A DNA stretch of 64,000 nt from Microbulbifer aggregans (GCF_001750105.1 NZ_CP014143.1:434001-498000), one strand, 5' to 3'. Positions 50,589 through 59,590 are shown, counted from the first letter of the stretch. Numbers and translations: made by a program. Notes: generated by a model not told the origin, from the letters alone.

Positions 50589-53387
50589 TTACAGCTCGTA
50601 GCTGAAGCCCAGCAGGTAGATGCTGCCATAGCTCTGGTAGTCGCGAACCTGCAGAGCGTTGTCACCACTCAGGGTAGTGAAAGGCTCGTCGGTCAGGTTC
50701 TGACCCTGCAGGTACACAGACAGACCTTCCAGGCCGCTGATGCCGGCATCGGCAAAGTCGTAGCCCAGCTGCACATCGACGATGGTCTCACCAACCACGT
50801 CAACCTGCTGGGTGTCGAAACCTACACCGTAAACCTCGCCCTTGAAGTCATCACGCTTGCGCATGCTCGCACGGGCAGAGAAGCCATAGTTTTCGTAGTA
50901 GGCGGTCAGGGTCTGGATGCTCTCGGACAGACCCGGCAGCTGGTAGTCGTTGCCATTCTGGTCCTGAATATCAGTTTCCAGGCCGGTGTGGCTGGCCAGC
51001 AGACCGAAGCCGTCGAGGCTCTCGGAGAACATGTTGAACGGCAGTACTACAGACAGCTCGTAGCCCTGCAGAGTGCCGCCACCAGCATTGATCTTGCCGT
51101 AGCCGGTCGCAGTGGTGTTCTCTGGAACGATACCGGTTTCCGGATCAGCTACACCAGCCAGGTCGACAATGTAGTTGTCGTCGAAGTGCCAGTTGCTGAG
51201 GTCTTTCCAGAACAATGCAGCAGAGAAGTAACCCTCTTCGCTGAAGTAGTTCTCATAGGACAGGTCAAGACCAATGGCTTCCTTCGGCTCCAGCTCGGGG
51301 TTACCACCGCTGATGCTCCAGAAGTTGCCGTTCTCGTCCGGGCGGGGGTTATCGCCACCACCGAAGTAGTCGACCAGAATAGAGGCGTTCATCTCATCCA
51401 TACGAGCACGAGAAATGGTCTTGGCGGCACCGAAACGAACAGTCTGTTGCTCGTCGATGGACAGGGCCAGGTTCAGGCTCGGCAGGAAGTGGCCGTAGTC
51501 GTGGGTAATATCTGTCGGAGAAGTTACCACCAGACCGTCAATGATTTGGCCCGCAGCACCCTGGGACTGCTGCTCGGTGTGCACGTAGCGCATGCCGGCA
51601 TTACCGGTCAGAGCATAGCCGGCAACGTCAGTTTCGAAGCTAGCCTGAGCGAAAGCTGCGGTGACCGCCTCGCTCACGGACCAGGACTTGGTCAGGTGGC
51701 TGGTGTTGGTCAGGGATTCCGCCAGCAGGCTGTAGTAGCCATCTTTCAGCATGGCAGCCGCGTCATAGGCGATCATGTCACCCATGCCGATGAAGTCCAG
51801 AGAGGCAGTGCCGAGACGATACTGCTCGGGTACTTCCAGCATGCCCGGGAAGTTGCTCAGGGTCATGAAGTAACCCTCAGACTTCTTGGTCTTCTCACGG
51901 TCGCGGTAGGAAATACCGTAGGAGATCTCGTTGACGATACCGACTTCTACCATCTGGGTAGCCGCCAGCTTCAGGGAGGTCAGCTCATCGTCGATTTCCG
52001 GGGCGTTCAGGAAGCCGTCCTGTCCGGTGTTTTCCAGCGGAGTGCCGGTAATGCCGAGGCTATCGTTCAGAGCAGCGCTCCAGCCCCAGGTCAGCGGGCC
52101 ACCGAGCTGGATCAGGCTGTAATCGCTGTAGTCCAGGCTGGGATCGAACTTGGCACCGGTGTTGCCGCCATCGAAGGTGTAGCTGATGTCGTCGGCAATA
52201 CCTTCGCTGTCACCACGGCCAGTGCCGGCGTAGCTCTCGAAGCTCCAGATATCGCGCTCTACTGCAGAGTGGCTCACGTCGAACTCGAGCTGCAGAGTGT
52301 CGGAGAAGTCGTACTTGGTGTTGAAACCGAAGTTGTTCAGTTCTGCAGCACGGGTCTCGAGGTCGTTACGAACGACGACGCGCTGGCCTTCGGTGGTGGC
52401 ACCGGTGATGAAACCAGTAGACGGATCTACAGTGGCGCTATCCGGGCTGATGGAGCCCTGGCCCCAGGCAAACGGAATCTCGATACCACGCAGGATCTTC
52501 TCGTCGGAGAAGTCTACGTACAGGGCATCGAAAGTCATGTTCAGTTTGTCGTTCGGCTGCGCTTCAACCACCAGCATTACGCTGTCACGATCCAGTACAG
52601 AGGAGCGAACGAACGGCTTGGCACCGCCAAGGATGGAGTAGTTATTGCCATCTGGGCCGGTGAACTCGGGGTAACCCCAGGAGTTCCAGCGCTCTTCCTG
52701 GTTCGGGGAGCTCATGGTGTTGAAGGCGAAAGCCACACCGATGGTGTCATCAGCGAACTGGTCGATGTAGGAAACGGTGGCGCGGTGGCCCTGGTCCTCA
52801 CCATCGGGATTCAGCTTGTCGAAGCTGGTCATCTCGTACTGGGAGTTCACCTTGATGACACGCTCGCCACGCTCGAGCGGCTTGACGGTCTGCATGTCGA
52901 TCACACCGGCAATGCCTTCAGCTTCGATGCTGGCAGTCGGCGTCTTGTAAACAGTCACACCGCTCATGATCTCGGACGGGTACAGGTCGAATTCCACACC
53001 GCGGTTGTCGCTGATGGAAACCTGCTCACGACCATTGAAGGTGGTGGCGCTTTCGTTTTCACCGAAACCACGGATGGAAACGCGGCTGGCGCGGCCGTCC
53101 AGGCGCTGAGCAGCCAGGCCAGGCAGGCGGGCGATGGATTCAGCAATGGAGGAATCGGGCAGTTTGCCGATATCTTCGGCAGAGATGGCCTCAACAACGG
53201 CCTTGGCATCGCGCTTGGTGTCGATGGAGTCCATCACACTCTTGCGGAAGCCGGTTACGGTTACTTCTTCCAGCGACTTCGCTCCTTCCTGTGCTTCCTG
53301 TGCGAAAACACCAACAGAGGTAACGGACGCTGCGATCGCTGCGGACAGCAGGGCTGGCCGGAAGCGCTTGTTGGATAGACTCATCAT
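50589..53387 (-). CDS. TonB-dependent receptor, probable maltodextrin uptake
   Basis: A 932-residue outer-membrane receptor. A signal peptide (ALLSAAIAASVTSVGVFA) is followed by a TonB box LEEVTVTG, the plug (DIGKLPDSSIAESIARLPG and RGFGENES) and a 22-strand barrel ending in SYEL with terminal Leu rather than Phe. Its LPDSSIAESIARLPG plug motif is typical of receptors linked to oligosaccharide uptake in Caulobacter, Xanthomonas and Cellvibrionales. The MalT-box pair with a perfect half-site 63 bases before the start and the surrounding genes support maltodextrin as substrate, as for MalA of Caulobacter. Substrate is inference. Confidence 0.88.
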   Translation of the reverse strand: MMSLSNKRFRPALLSAAIAASVTSVGVFAQEAQEGAKSLEEVTVTGFRKSVMDSIDTKRDAKAVVEAISAEDIGKLPDSSIAESIARLPGLAAQRLDGRASRVSIRGFGENESATTFNGREQVSISDNRGVEFDLYPSEIMSGVTVYKTPTASIEAEGIAGVIDMQTVKPLERGERVIKVNSQYEMTSFDKLNPDGEDQGHRATVSYIDQFADDTIGVAFAFNTMSSPNQEERWNSWGYPEFTGPDGNNYSILGGAKPFVRSSVLDRDSVMLVVEAQPNDKLNMTFDALYVDFSDEKILRGIEIPFAWGQGSISPDSATVDPSTGFITGATTEGQRVVVRNDLETRAAELNNFGFNTKYDFSDTLQLEFDVSHSAVERDIWSFESYAGTGRGDSEGIADDISYTFDGGNTGAKFDPSLDYSDYSLIQLGGPLTWGWSAALNDSLGITGTPLENTGQDGFLNAPEIDDELTSLKLAATQMVEVGIVNEISYGISYRDREKTKKSEGYFMTLSNFPGMLEVPEQYRLGTASLDFIGMGDMIAYDAAAMLKDGYYSLLAESLTNTSHLTKSWSVSEAVTAAFAQASFETDVAGYALTGNAGMRYVHTEQQSQGAAGQIIDGLVVTSPTDITHDYGHFLPSLNLALSIDEQQTVRFGAAKTISRARMDEMNASILVDYFGGGDNPRPDENGNFWSISGGNPELEPKEAIGLDLSYENYFSEEGYFSAALFWKDLSNWHFDDNYIVDLAGVADPETGIVPENTTATGYGKINAGGGTLQGYELSVVLPFNMFSESLDGFGLLASHTGLETDIQDQNGNDYQLPGLSESIQTLTAYYENYGFSARASMRKRDDFKGEVYGVGFDTQQVDVVGETIVDVQLGYDFADAGISGLEGLSVYLQGQNLTDEPFTTLSGDNALQVRDYQSYGSIYLLGFSYEL

Positions 53388-53449
53388 CTTCTCCCTGGAC
53401 TTATCGTTATGGTGAGACCCTGCATCCTAGGCCCGCCCGATGTCCATAT

Positions 53450-53483
53450 CATCCTCCCCCGTGGGGGAGGAGGTGGGAGGAGT
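53450..53483. promoter_or_regulatory. MalT-box pair plus third half-site upstream of TonB receptor
   Basis: CATCCTCCCC (53450-53459; reverse GGGGAGGATG, 9/10) and GGGGAGGAGG (53464-53473, perfect) are separated by 4 bases, forming an 18-bp palindrome CCTCCCCC-GT-GGGGGAGG. A further TGGGAGGAGT (53474-53483, 8/10) continues in tandem. This is the strongest MalT site of the window and lies 63 bases from the TonB receptor start. Confidence 0.75.
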
Positions 53484-53555
53484 CGCGGCGCCCCAAAAGG
53501 AAGCGCCTAACACCAATCTAAGTCTTTGATTTGTTAAAGGTTTCTGTTTTTAAGC

Positions 53556-54518
53556 TCAGTTTTCTAGTGCCGCCGCCGCGCCGATCAATGCCTGGTAACC
53601 GGCATTCAGCGCGTAAAGGGGCACCGTTTTTATCCATTGCTCCACCCGCCCTTTGGCGAGGAAGCGCTGTTCGAATTCACTTTCCGGCAGCAGCTCTGCG
53701 ATCCGCGGCAGGATTCCGCCGCCAATAAACACACCGCCGCGAGCGCCCAGGTACAGGGCGGTATCACCGGCAACGCTGCCGAGGAAATTGAGGAAATCCA
53801 GCAGGGTTTCCCGGCACAGCGCATCGGCACCGCTCAAACCGCGCGCGCTCACATCCTGCGGCTGCAGGTCTTCTGCCGTGCGGCCGTGTAATTCACACAC
53901 CGCGCGGTACAGGTGCACCAGCCCGCTGCCGGACAGCACCCACTCGTTAAATACCGGGCTCTGGGTGCGCATCATGATCTGCAGTAACTGCAACTCGCGC
54001 TCACTGACCACGCCCAGGTTGGCGTGACCACCCTCACCCGCCAGCACCTGCGGCTTATCGCCGCCAAGCGCCAGTCCGGCCACACCGAGGCCGGTACCCG
54101 GTCCGAGAACTGCCATGGTGGCGCCTTTCAGACGCGGCACGTCGCGCAGCACCTGGTATTCGTCACTGCCGAGCAGCGGTAACGACTGGGCCAGCGCAGC
54201 AAAATCATTGATCAGCAGGGCCTGCTCCAGGCCGAGATTACTCTTCAGGTCTTCAGCGCAAATCTGCCAACCGAGGTTGGTCATGATCACCCGCCCACCG
54301 GCGGCATTACGCTCTACCGGCCCCGCGGCTGCGATACAGGCGCGTTGCGGGTGTGGCTGATCCAGCCCATCGAGCCAGTGCTGCAGGGCACCGGCAAAGC
54401 CATCGAAGCGCTGGCAGTCCACCACTTTCAGCGCTTCCAGCGCGTAGCCGCCCTCTTTGGGTACGGCAATGGCAAAGCGGGCGTTGGTGCCGCCGATGTC
54501 CGCTACGATGCTTGTCAT
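53556..54518 (-). CDS. glk: Glucokinase
   Basis: A 320-residue ATP-dependent glucokinase, nearly the same length as E. coli Glk (321). Motifs: the phosphate loop ADIGGTNARF, INDFAA, GPGTGLGVA, GEGGHANLG and LSGSGLVHLY. It phosphorylates glucose released by the cytoplasmic and periplasmic glucosidases. The start is ATG 54518 with AGGAA upstream; the longer frame to 54551 has no family match. A MalT-box pair lies 118 bases upstream, in the gap after malG, so it can be expressed with or apart from the mal transport operon. Confidence 0.93.
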   Translation of the reverse strand: MTSIVADIGGTNARFAIAVPKEGGYALEALKVVDCQRFDGFAGALQHWLDGLDQPHPQRACIAAAGPVERNAAGGRVIMTNLGWQICAEDLKSNLGLEQALLINDFAALAQSLPLLGSDEYQVLRDVPRLKGATMAVLGPGTGLGVAGLALGGDKPQVLAGEGGHANLGVVSERELQLLQIMMRTQSPVFNEWVLSGSGLVHLYRAVCELHGRTAEDLQPQDVSARGLSGADALCRETLLDFLNFLGSVAGDTALYLGARGGVFIGGGILPRIAELLPESEFEQRFLAKGRVEQWIKTVPLYALNAGYQALIGAAAALEN

Positions 54519-54635
54519 GGGTTCCTGCTCGTCCTTCCTAACTGCTGTCACTCACTTTGCCCGCGCGCAGGGGTGCCACATCGTGTGGTGCGGCAGGCAA
54601 AGGCCGCGCAATTTACGCGGCTTTTGGTGAAAAAT

Positions 54636-54658
54636 CCACCACCCCCAGGGGGCGTAGG
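54636..54658. promoter_or_regulatory. Inverted MalT-like pair upstream of glk
   Basis: CCACCACCCC (54636-54645; reverse GGGGTGGTGG, 7/10) faces GGGGCGTAGG (54649-54658) across 3 bases. It lies between malG and glk and 118 bases before glk's start codon, providing a MalT-controlled promoter internal to the transport operon. Weaker than the TonB receptor site. Confidence 0.5.
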
Positions 54659-54670
54659 CGCATAAAACTA

Positions 54671-55612
54671 CTACCCCTTAACCGCGCCGGAAGACAGACC
54701 GGACACGAGGAAGCGCTGCAGCGCCAGGAACAGCAATATCACGGGCACCGAGACCAGGATGGAGCCGGCAGCAAAGTAGCCCCATTCGGACGAGTAATCG
54801 CTGACGAAAAAGCGCAGCCCCACTGGCACGGTGTACAGCGACTCATCGTCCATAAAAATGGAGGCCAGAATGAACTCGTTCCAGGCAGTCATAAATGAGA
54901 AGAGCCCGGTCACCGCGATCGCCGGCCGCGCCAGCGGCAGGATGATGCGGTAGAAAATCGTCATCCGGGATGCACCTTCAAGCAGCGCCGACTCCTCGAT
55001 CTCGAACGGCAGGGTGTCGAAGTAGCCCTTCAGCATCCACACGCAGAAGGGCAGCGCGGTGATAGCGTAGACCAGGATCAGCCCGAGCCAGGAATTACCC
55101 AGCCCCAGCCACTGCACCACGATGACGTAAAGCGGGATCAGCATCAGCACTGCCGGGAACATCTGCGACACCAGAAACAGCATCAGGCCACGGTTGCGCC
55201 CGGGGAAGCTGAAACGGGAAAAGGCATAGGCGGCGGTACAGGACAGCACCAGCCCGATCACCGTGGTCCCGGCGGCCACCACCACACTGTTCAGCAGCCA
55301 GCGCATAAAGGGCTGCTCGGTAAGCACCGCACGGAAATTATCCAGCGACCATTGCTCCGGCAGTGGCACCAGCGCCGCCAGCTGGGCCCAGAACCCCATA
55401 TCCTGGGTGTCCTGCACCAACTGCAGGGATTGCTGGCCGGAAAAGGCGAGGCTCACCACCCACAGCAATGGATAGATCACCACCAGCGAGGCAAACACCA
55501 GCAGGGCGAAACGCCAACTCAGTACCTCTCGCAACACGCGCTGCGCCCGCTCCCACCGGGGAACCCCCGGAATCTCGACCGCGGGCTTACCTTGCGCCAG
55601 GATCTCTTTCAT
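54671..55612 (-). CDS. malG: Maltodextrin ABC transporter permease MalG
   Basis: A 313-residue permease with six main helices and an N-terminal helix at about residues 35-57. The EAA loop that docks to MalK reads EIEESALLEGASRMTIFYRIILPL, and the protein ends in FLVSGLSSGAVKG, close to the MalG C-terminus that contacts MalK. Slightly longer than E. coli MalG (296) because of the N-terminus. It overlaps the MalE-MalF fusion stop by 4 bases (ATGA). Its partner is the fused MalF half; together with MalK they form the transporter. Confidence 0.92.
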   Translation of the reverse strand: MKEILAQGKPAVEIPGVPRWERAQRVLREVLSWRFALLVFASLVVIYPLLWVVSLAFSGQQSLQLVQDTQDMGFWAQLAALVPLPEQWSLDNFRAVLTEQPFMRWLLNSVVVAAGTTVIGLVLSCTAAYAFSRFSFPGRNRGLMLFLVSQMFPAVLMLIPLYVIVVQWLGLGNSWLGLILVYAITALPFCVWMLKGYFDTLPFEIEESALLEGASRMTIFYRIILPLARPAIAVTGLFSFMTAWNEFILASIFMDDESLYTVPVGLRFFVSDYSSEWGYFAAGSILVSVPVILLFLALQRFLVSGLSSGAVKG

Positions 55613-57873
55613 CGCGCTGCCTCCCGGCCAGTCTCAAACGCGCCACTCACCCGGGTCTGCCAGAGGGCATAGACGAACAGCAGCGCCAGCACCACGATGG
55701 AATAGGCAGCCGCATAAGCGTACTGGTACTTCTCGAAACCGATGCGGAAGGCCTTGGTAATCAGGATGTCGTTGGCACCGGCCGGTGCGCCGTCACTGAC
55801 CAGGTAGATGACATTGAACATATTGAACGTCCACACCACCGACAGGATCACCGCCGGCACCAGCACCGGGCGCAATAGCGGCAGGGTAATGGTGCGGAAC
55901 TGGTACCAGCGACCCGCACCCTCTACCTTTGCGGCCTCGTAGAGTTCGCGGGGAATAGCCTGCAGGCCGCCGAGGATCACTACCATCATGAATGGAATAC
56001 TGAGCCAGACGTTGGTCACAAGACCGGTAAAGAAGCTGGTACCGACCGAATCGAACCAGGCCACCGGCGCAAAACCGAACACCTGCAACCCCTGATTGAT
56101 GACACCGAACTGCGGGTGGAACATGCCCTTCCAGACCAGGGCGGTGATGTAGTTAGGAATTGCCCAGGGCAGGATCAGGATCAGGCGGAACCAGGTGCGG
56201 CCGAATATCGGCTTGTTCAGTGCCAGCGCCAGCAACAGTGACAGCCCCACCGAGATGACCACGTTGCTGGCGGTCCAGCAGATGGTCATAAAGAGGGTCC
56301 AGTAGAAGTTGTCGTAGTTGATACTGCGCTGGCTGCCCTCGCCGTAGAACAGGTTCCAGTCCCCGAGAATCGACAGGTAGTTGCCGAGACCCAGCCAGCG
56401 GGAGGCCAGCGGCGCACCCTCATTCAGCAGCGTGGTATCGGTAAACGACAACAGGAAGCCGTAAAGCAGGGGGAAGAACACCAGCAGCACCATGCCCAGT
56501 GCCGCGGGCAGGATATACAGATAGGCGGTGCGGTGCTGGCGCCAGCTATCCCAAATGTGACTGCGGTAACGCCAGAGCGCCATGGCCACCGCCAGACCAG
56601 CCAGCAGTAACGTCAGGGGCAGCCACAACGGCAGCTCGCCGGGCCGCTCACTGCGGCGCTGCGCTTTTTCCAGCACCGCCACATCTTTCTGCAGTTGCGC
56701 CTGCAGGCGCTGAAGCTCAGCCGCCGGCTGCGCTGCACCTTTCACCACTTTTTGCAGCACGGTTTCCAGCGGTTTCCACAACAGGGTCATTGCCGGGTGG
56801 TTGGGGATCGGCACCGCGGTATCCAACTGGTTGCGGAAAGCCATGGCGACCGGGTCGCTGGCAAGGCGTGGACTATCGAAGGCCGCCAGGTTGGCCGGCA
56901 GCTGGCCACCCTCAACCGCCAGACGCTCCGCGGCTTCGGTCGAGGTGAGATAGGTCATCAATCTTGCCGCCGCCTGCTGCTTCTTGCTCCAGGGTGAGAG
57001 GAACAGTCCCTCCACCGCAACCCACGGCGATAGCGGGCGCTCACCAACCAGTCGTGGCAGGGGCGCCACGGCATAATCGATGGACGGATCAATTTCGCCC
57101 AGCATCCATGGGCCACTGATGACCATACCCGCGCGGCCCTGATTGAACAGGTTCGTCACCAGCGTGCTGTTGGGCTCCTCGGGTAATACCTGCTCACTGC
57201 GCACCCAGCTTTCCAGCAGTGCCAGCGAGCGGATGTTGTCCTCACTGTCGAGGGCCAGCTCTCCCTGGGCGTCGAAAGGGCCACTGCCAAAGGCATTCAT
57301 CAGGGCGCCATGGAAAAAGGGCTCCGTATAGCTGTAAGCGAGCCCGAAGCGCCCGCGCTCCCGATCCGTCAGCTCGCGGGCGCGATCGAGCATCTCGCTG
57401 ACCGTCGCCGGCGGTGCGGCCACCAGGGCGCGGTTATAGATCAGCGCGGTGCTCTTGAAGTTGAGCGGCAGGCCATAGAGCAGGCCTTTATAGGTCATGG
57501 CGTCCAGCAGGCTCACCGGGAAGCGGCTCAGGACTTCCTGTGGCAGCAATGGCGCCACCGGCGCGATCATATGTCCGGTCTCGGACCAGCCACCGATACG
57601 ATCGTGGGCAAAGATAAACAGATCCGGCCCCTGGCCGCGGGGCAGTGCGGCAGAGAGCTTGTCCGGGAAACTGCCGAAGGGGACGGCCAGGGCGCGGACA
57701 GGAGTGTCCGGATAGTGACGGTTATAGTCCGCCAGCAGCGCCTCAAGCGCCTGGCGCTCCGCGCCGCGGTAGCCGTGCCATAACAGCAGCTCACGGGACT
57801 CCTGTGCACAGACCTGCAGCGCACCAAACCCGAGCAACAGCCCCAACAGCGGGGCCAGCAGGCGTGCCATCAC
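55609..57873 (-). CDS. MalE-MalF fusion: binding protein joined to ABC permease
   Basis: A 754-residue chimera in one uninterrupted frame. Residues 1-23 are a signal peptide (cleavage near VCA-QE), about 24-400 are a maltose-type solute-binding protein (LLLWHGYRGAERQALEALL, NLFNQGRAGMVISGPWMLGEI), 415-433 an extra helix, and about 450-750 a MalF core with ILPAALGMVLLVFFPLLYG and the EAA loop ELYEAAKVEGAGRWYQFRTITLPLL. The extra helix plus the basic RYRSHIWDSWRQHR loop would leave the binding domain outside and the MalF N-terminus inside, so topology is sensible. A similar fusion is known from Bdellovibrio. It overlaps malK and malG by 4 bases each; no separate MalE gene is visible. Confidence 0.9.
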   Translation of the reverse strand: MMARLLAPLLGLLLGFGALQVCAQESRELLLWHGYRGAERQALEALLADYNRHYPDTPVRALAVPFGSFPDKLSAALPRGQGPDLFIFAHDRIGGWSETGHMIAPVAPLLPQEVLSRFPVSLLDAMTYKGLLYGLPLNFKSTALIYNRALVAAPPATVSEMLDRARELTDRERGRFGLAYSYTEPFFHGALMNAFGSGPFDAQGELALDSEDNIRSLALLESWVRSEQVLPEEPNSTLVTNLFNQGRAGMVISGPWMLGEIDPSIDYAVAPLPRLVGERPLSPWVAVEGLFLSPWSKKQQAAARLMTYLTSTEAAERLAVEGGQLPANLAAFDSPRLASDPVAMAFRNQLDTAVPIPNHPAMTLLWKPLETVLQKVVKGAAQPAAELQRLQAQLQKDVAVLEKAQRRSERPGELPLWLPLTLLLAGLAVAMALWRYRSHIWDSWRQHRTAYLYILPAALGMVLLVFFPLLYGFLLSFTDTTLLNEGAPLASRWLGLGNYLSILGDWNLFYGEGSQRSINYDNFYWTLFMTICWTASNVVISVGLSLLLALALNKPIFGRTWFRLILILPWAIPNYITALVWKGMFHPQFGVINQGLQVFGFAPVAWFDSVGTSFFTGLVTNVWLSIPFMMVVILGGLQAIPRELYEAAKVEGAGRWYQFRTITLPLLRPVLVPAVILSVVWTFNMFNVIYLVSDGAPAGANDILITKAFRIGFEKYQYAYAAAYSIVVLALLFVYALWQTRVSGAFETGREAAR

Positions 57874-58979
57874 GGAGAGACCGCCTCCGGCTGGGGAGCG
57901 GCAACGGCGCGAGCCTCGCGCAGGCGCAGGCGGGTGTTGGCATCAAACAGATAGAGCGCGGCGGGATCAAAGGCCAGCGTCAGATTCTCACCGGGAGTGA
58001 GTGGCCGCAAACCGGGCAGCCGCGCCACCAGGCGCTCGTCGCCCTCACCCAAGTGAACGAGCATTTCGGCTCCCAGGGTTTCCACCATCTCGACCGGCGC
58101 AGTAAGGCGCGGCCAGTGCGCCGGCGCCTCGGATGCCGGGCAGAGGTTTTCCGGACGCAGGCCCAGCAGCAGCTCGGCGCCGAAACGGTCCAGCCCCTCA
58201 CGGGGTAGCCGCATCAGGCGATTCTCGAGCGAGTGCCCCACATTGCGGGCCGGGAGGATATTCATCGGCGGAGAGCCCATGAAACCCGCCACAAATACAT
58301 TGTCCGGGTCGCCATAGAGCTCCATCGGCGTTCCCACCTGCATCAGCTCGCCGCCATTGAGGATGGCGATACGGGAGCCCAGCGTCATGGCCTCCACCTG
58401 ATCGTGGGTGACATAGACAGAAGTGGTGCCGAATTCCCGGTGCAGACGGCCGATACTGCCTCGCATCTGCACTCGCAGCTCGGCGTCCAGGTTCGACAGC
58501 GGCTCGTCAAAAAGGAATACCTGGGGATCCCGCACCATGGCGCGGCCCAGGGCCACCCGTTGACACTGCCCACCGGAAAGCTGGCCCGGCTTGCGCGCCA
58601 ACAGGCTGGACAGGCCCAGGCTCTCTGCGGCGGCCTCCACCTGCGACTGAATCGTGGCCTCGGGCTGCTTGCGCACACGCAGGCCGAACGCCATGTTTTC
58701 AAACACGGTCATGTGGGGGTAGAGGGCATAATTCTGGAAGACCATCGCCACATCGCGGTCTTTTGGCGGCAGCTCATTGACCAGGCGATCGCCGATCCAC
58801 AGCTCACCCGCGGTGACCGACTCCAGTCCGGCGATCATGCGCAGAGTGGTGGACTTGCCGCAACCAGAGGGGCCGACAAGTACCATAAACTCCCCGTCCC
58901 GGATGTGCAGGTCGAGGCCGGGCAGTGTGGGCACACTGTCCGCGTAGCGTTTGACTACGCCTTTGAACTCAATACTGGC
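57870..58979 (-). CDS. malK: Maltodextrin ABC transporter ATPase MalK
   Basis: A 369-residue ATPase like E. coli MalK (371). Walker A GPSGCGKST, signature LSGGQCQRVALGRA, Walker B VFLFDEPLSNLD, D-loop and switch His in YVTHDQVEAMTL, then the C-terminal regulatory domain (MNILPARNV, LGLRPENL). I choose GTG 58979 (VASIEFKGV) because the classical MalK start MASIEF aligns there; the longer frame to 59018 has a weak N-terminus. First gene of malK-malEF-malG, each overlapping the next by 4 bases, behind a MalT-box pair about 155 bases upstream. Confidence 0.92.
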   Translation of the reverse strand, partial: ASIEFKGVVKRYADSVPTLPGLDLHIRDGEFMVLVGPSGCGKSTTLRMIAGLESVTAGELWIGDRLVNELPPKDRDVAMVFQNYALYPHMTVFENMAFGLRVRKQPEATIQSQVEAAAESLGLSSLLARKPGQLSGGQCQRVALGRAMVRDPQVFLFDEPLSNLDAELRVQMRGSIGRLHREFGTTSVYVTHDQVEAMTLGSRIAILNGGELMQVGTPMELYGDPDNVFVAGFMGSPPMNILPARNVGHSLENRLMRLPREGLDRFGAELLLGLRPENLCPASEAPAHWPRLTAPVEMVETLGAEMLVHLGEGDERLVARLPGLRPLTPGENLTLAFDPAALYLFDANTRLRLREARAVAAPQPEAVSP

Positions 58980-59132
58980 CACGGCAATACCTGTTACTGG
59001 CCCGTGCTCCATCGGCAAGCGGCATCTGTCGGCTGGATACGGTCATGGGCTCTAAGCTTGAAAGTGTTCTTCTTGTCCGGCGCTCAGGGCAGACCGGCCA
59101 GTATCATTCTGAGTCAGCCCCCCTGCAGGCGG

Positions 59133-59156
59133 CATCATCCCCGCCCGGGGCGTAGC
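59133..59156. promoter_or_regulatory. Inverted MalT-box pair upstream of malK
   Basis: CATCATCCCC (59133-59142; reverse GGGGATGATG, 9/10 to the MalT consensus) faces GGGGCGTAGC (59147-59156) across 4 bases. It lies about 155 bases upstream of malK in the 250-base region separating it from the TPR gene, which reads the same way, and is the likely activator site of the transport operon. Confidence 0.6.
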
Positions 59157-59272
59157 CGGGCGGAATCGAACAATAATTGATCAACCCTTAAAAAGCAAAA
59201 TGCGCCTCGGCTCACCGGTCACAGCCTAAGCGGTCTGGCCGGGCCGCGCTTGTCATTGCGGGTCATCGCGGG

Positions 59273-59590
59273 TCATTTGGAAAGTTTCCGCAGAAAGACG
59301 CCGATCTCCCGCTCGACCTGCACATCTCCTTTGTCCCGGGCGACCTGCAGCCCCCGCTCAAACGCCAGCCGGGCCTCTGCATCACTGCCAAGCGCCATAT
59401 GACTGCGACCGAGCAGCTTCCACGCCGCAGAGTGATCGGGCATCTGTTCAACACACACCGCAAGATGTTCTGCCGCCTCCTCGTACTCCCTGGCATTGAA
59501 CAGTGCACTGCCGAGCCCGAACCGCAGCAGCGGCGCGTCTTTGCCCTCTGCCAGTTGTGTTCGCAGGCGCTCGATGATCGGATTGGTCAT
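59273..59590 (-). CDS. Small TPR protein
   Basis: A 105-residue cytoplasmic protein with about two TPR-like helical pairs (APLLRFGLGSALFNAREYEEAAEHLAVCV, AAWKLLGRSHMALGSDAEARLAFERGLQVA). No enzyme motif or signal peptide. It is divergent from the M20 amidohydrolase gene and upstream of malK on the same strand, 254 bases away, so it is probably not part of the mal operon. Partner unknown. Confidence 0.72.
   Translation of the reverse strand: MTNPIIERLRTQLAEGKDAPLLRFGLGSALFNAREYEEAAEHLAVCVEQMPDHSAAWKLLGRSHMALGSDAEARLAFERGLQVARDKGDVQVEREIGVFLRKLSK

Noticed and set aside
50988..53378. A 796-codon open frame on the plus strand opposite the TonB receptor gene
   Set aside because: It is fully antisense to a clear receptor with intact motifs, has no family features and arises from GC-biased third positions.
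55609..57873. MalE-MalF fusion as an artefact of a missed stop
   Set aside because: The frame is continuous with good residue patterns across the junction, and an added helix restores a sensible topology.
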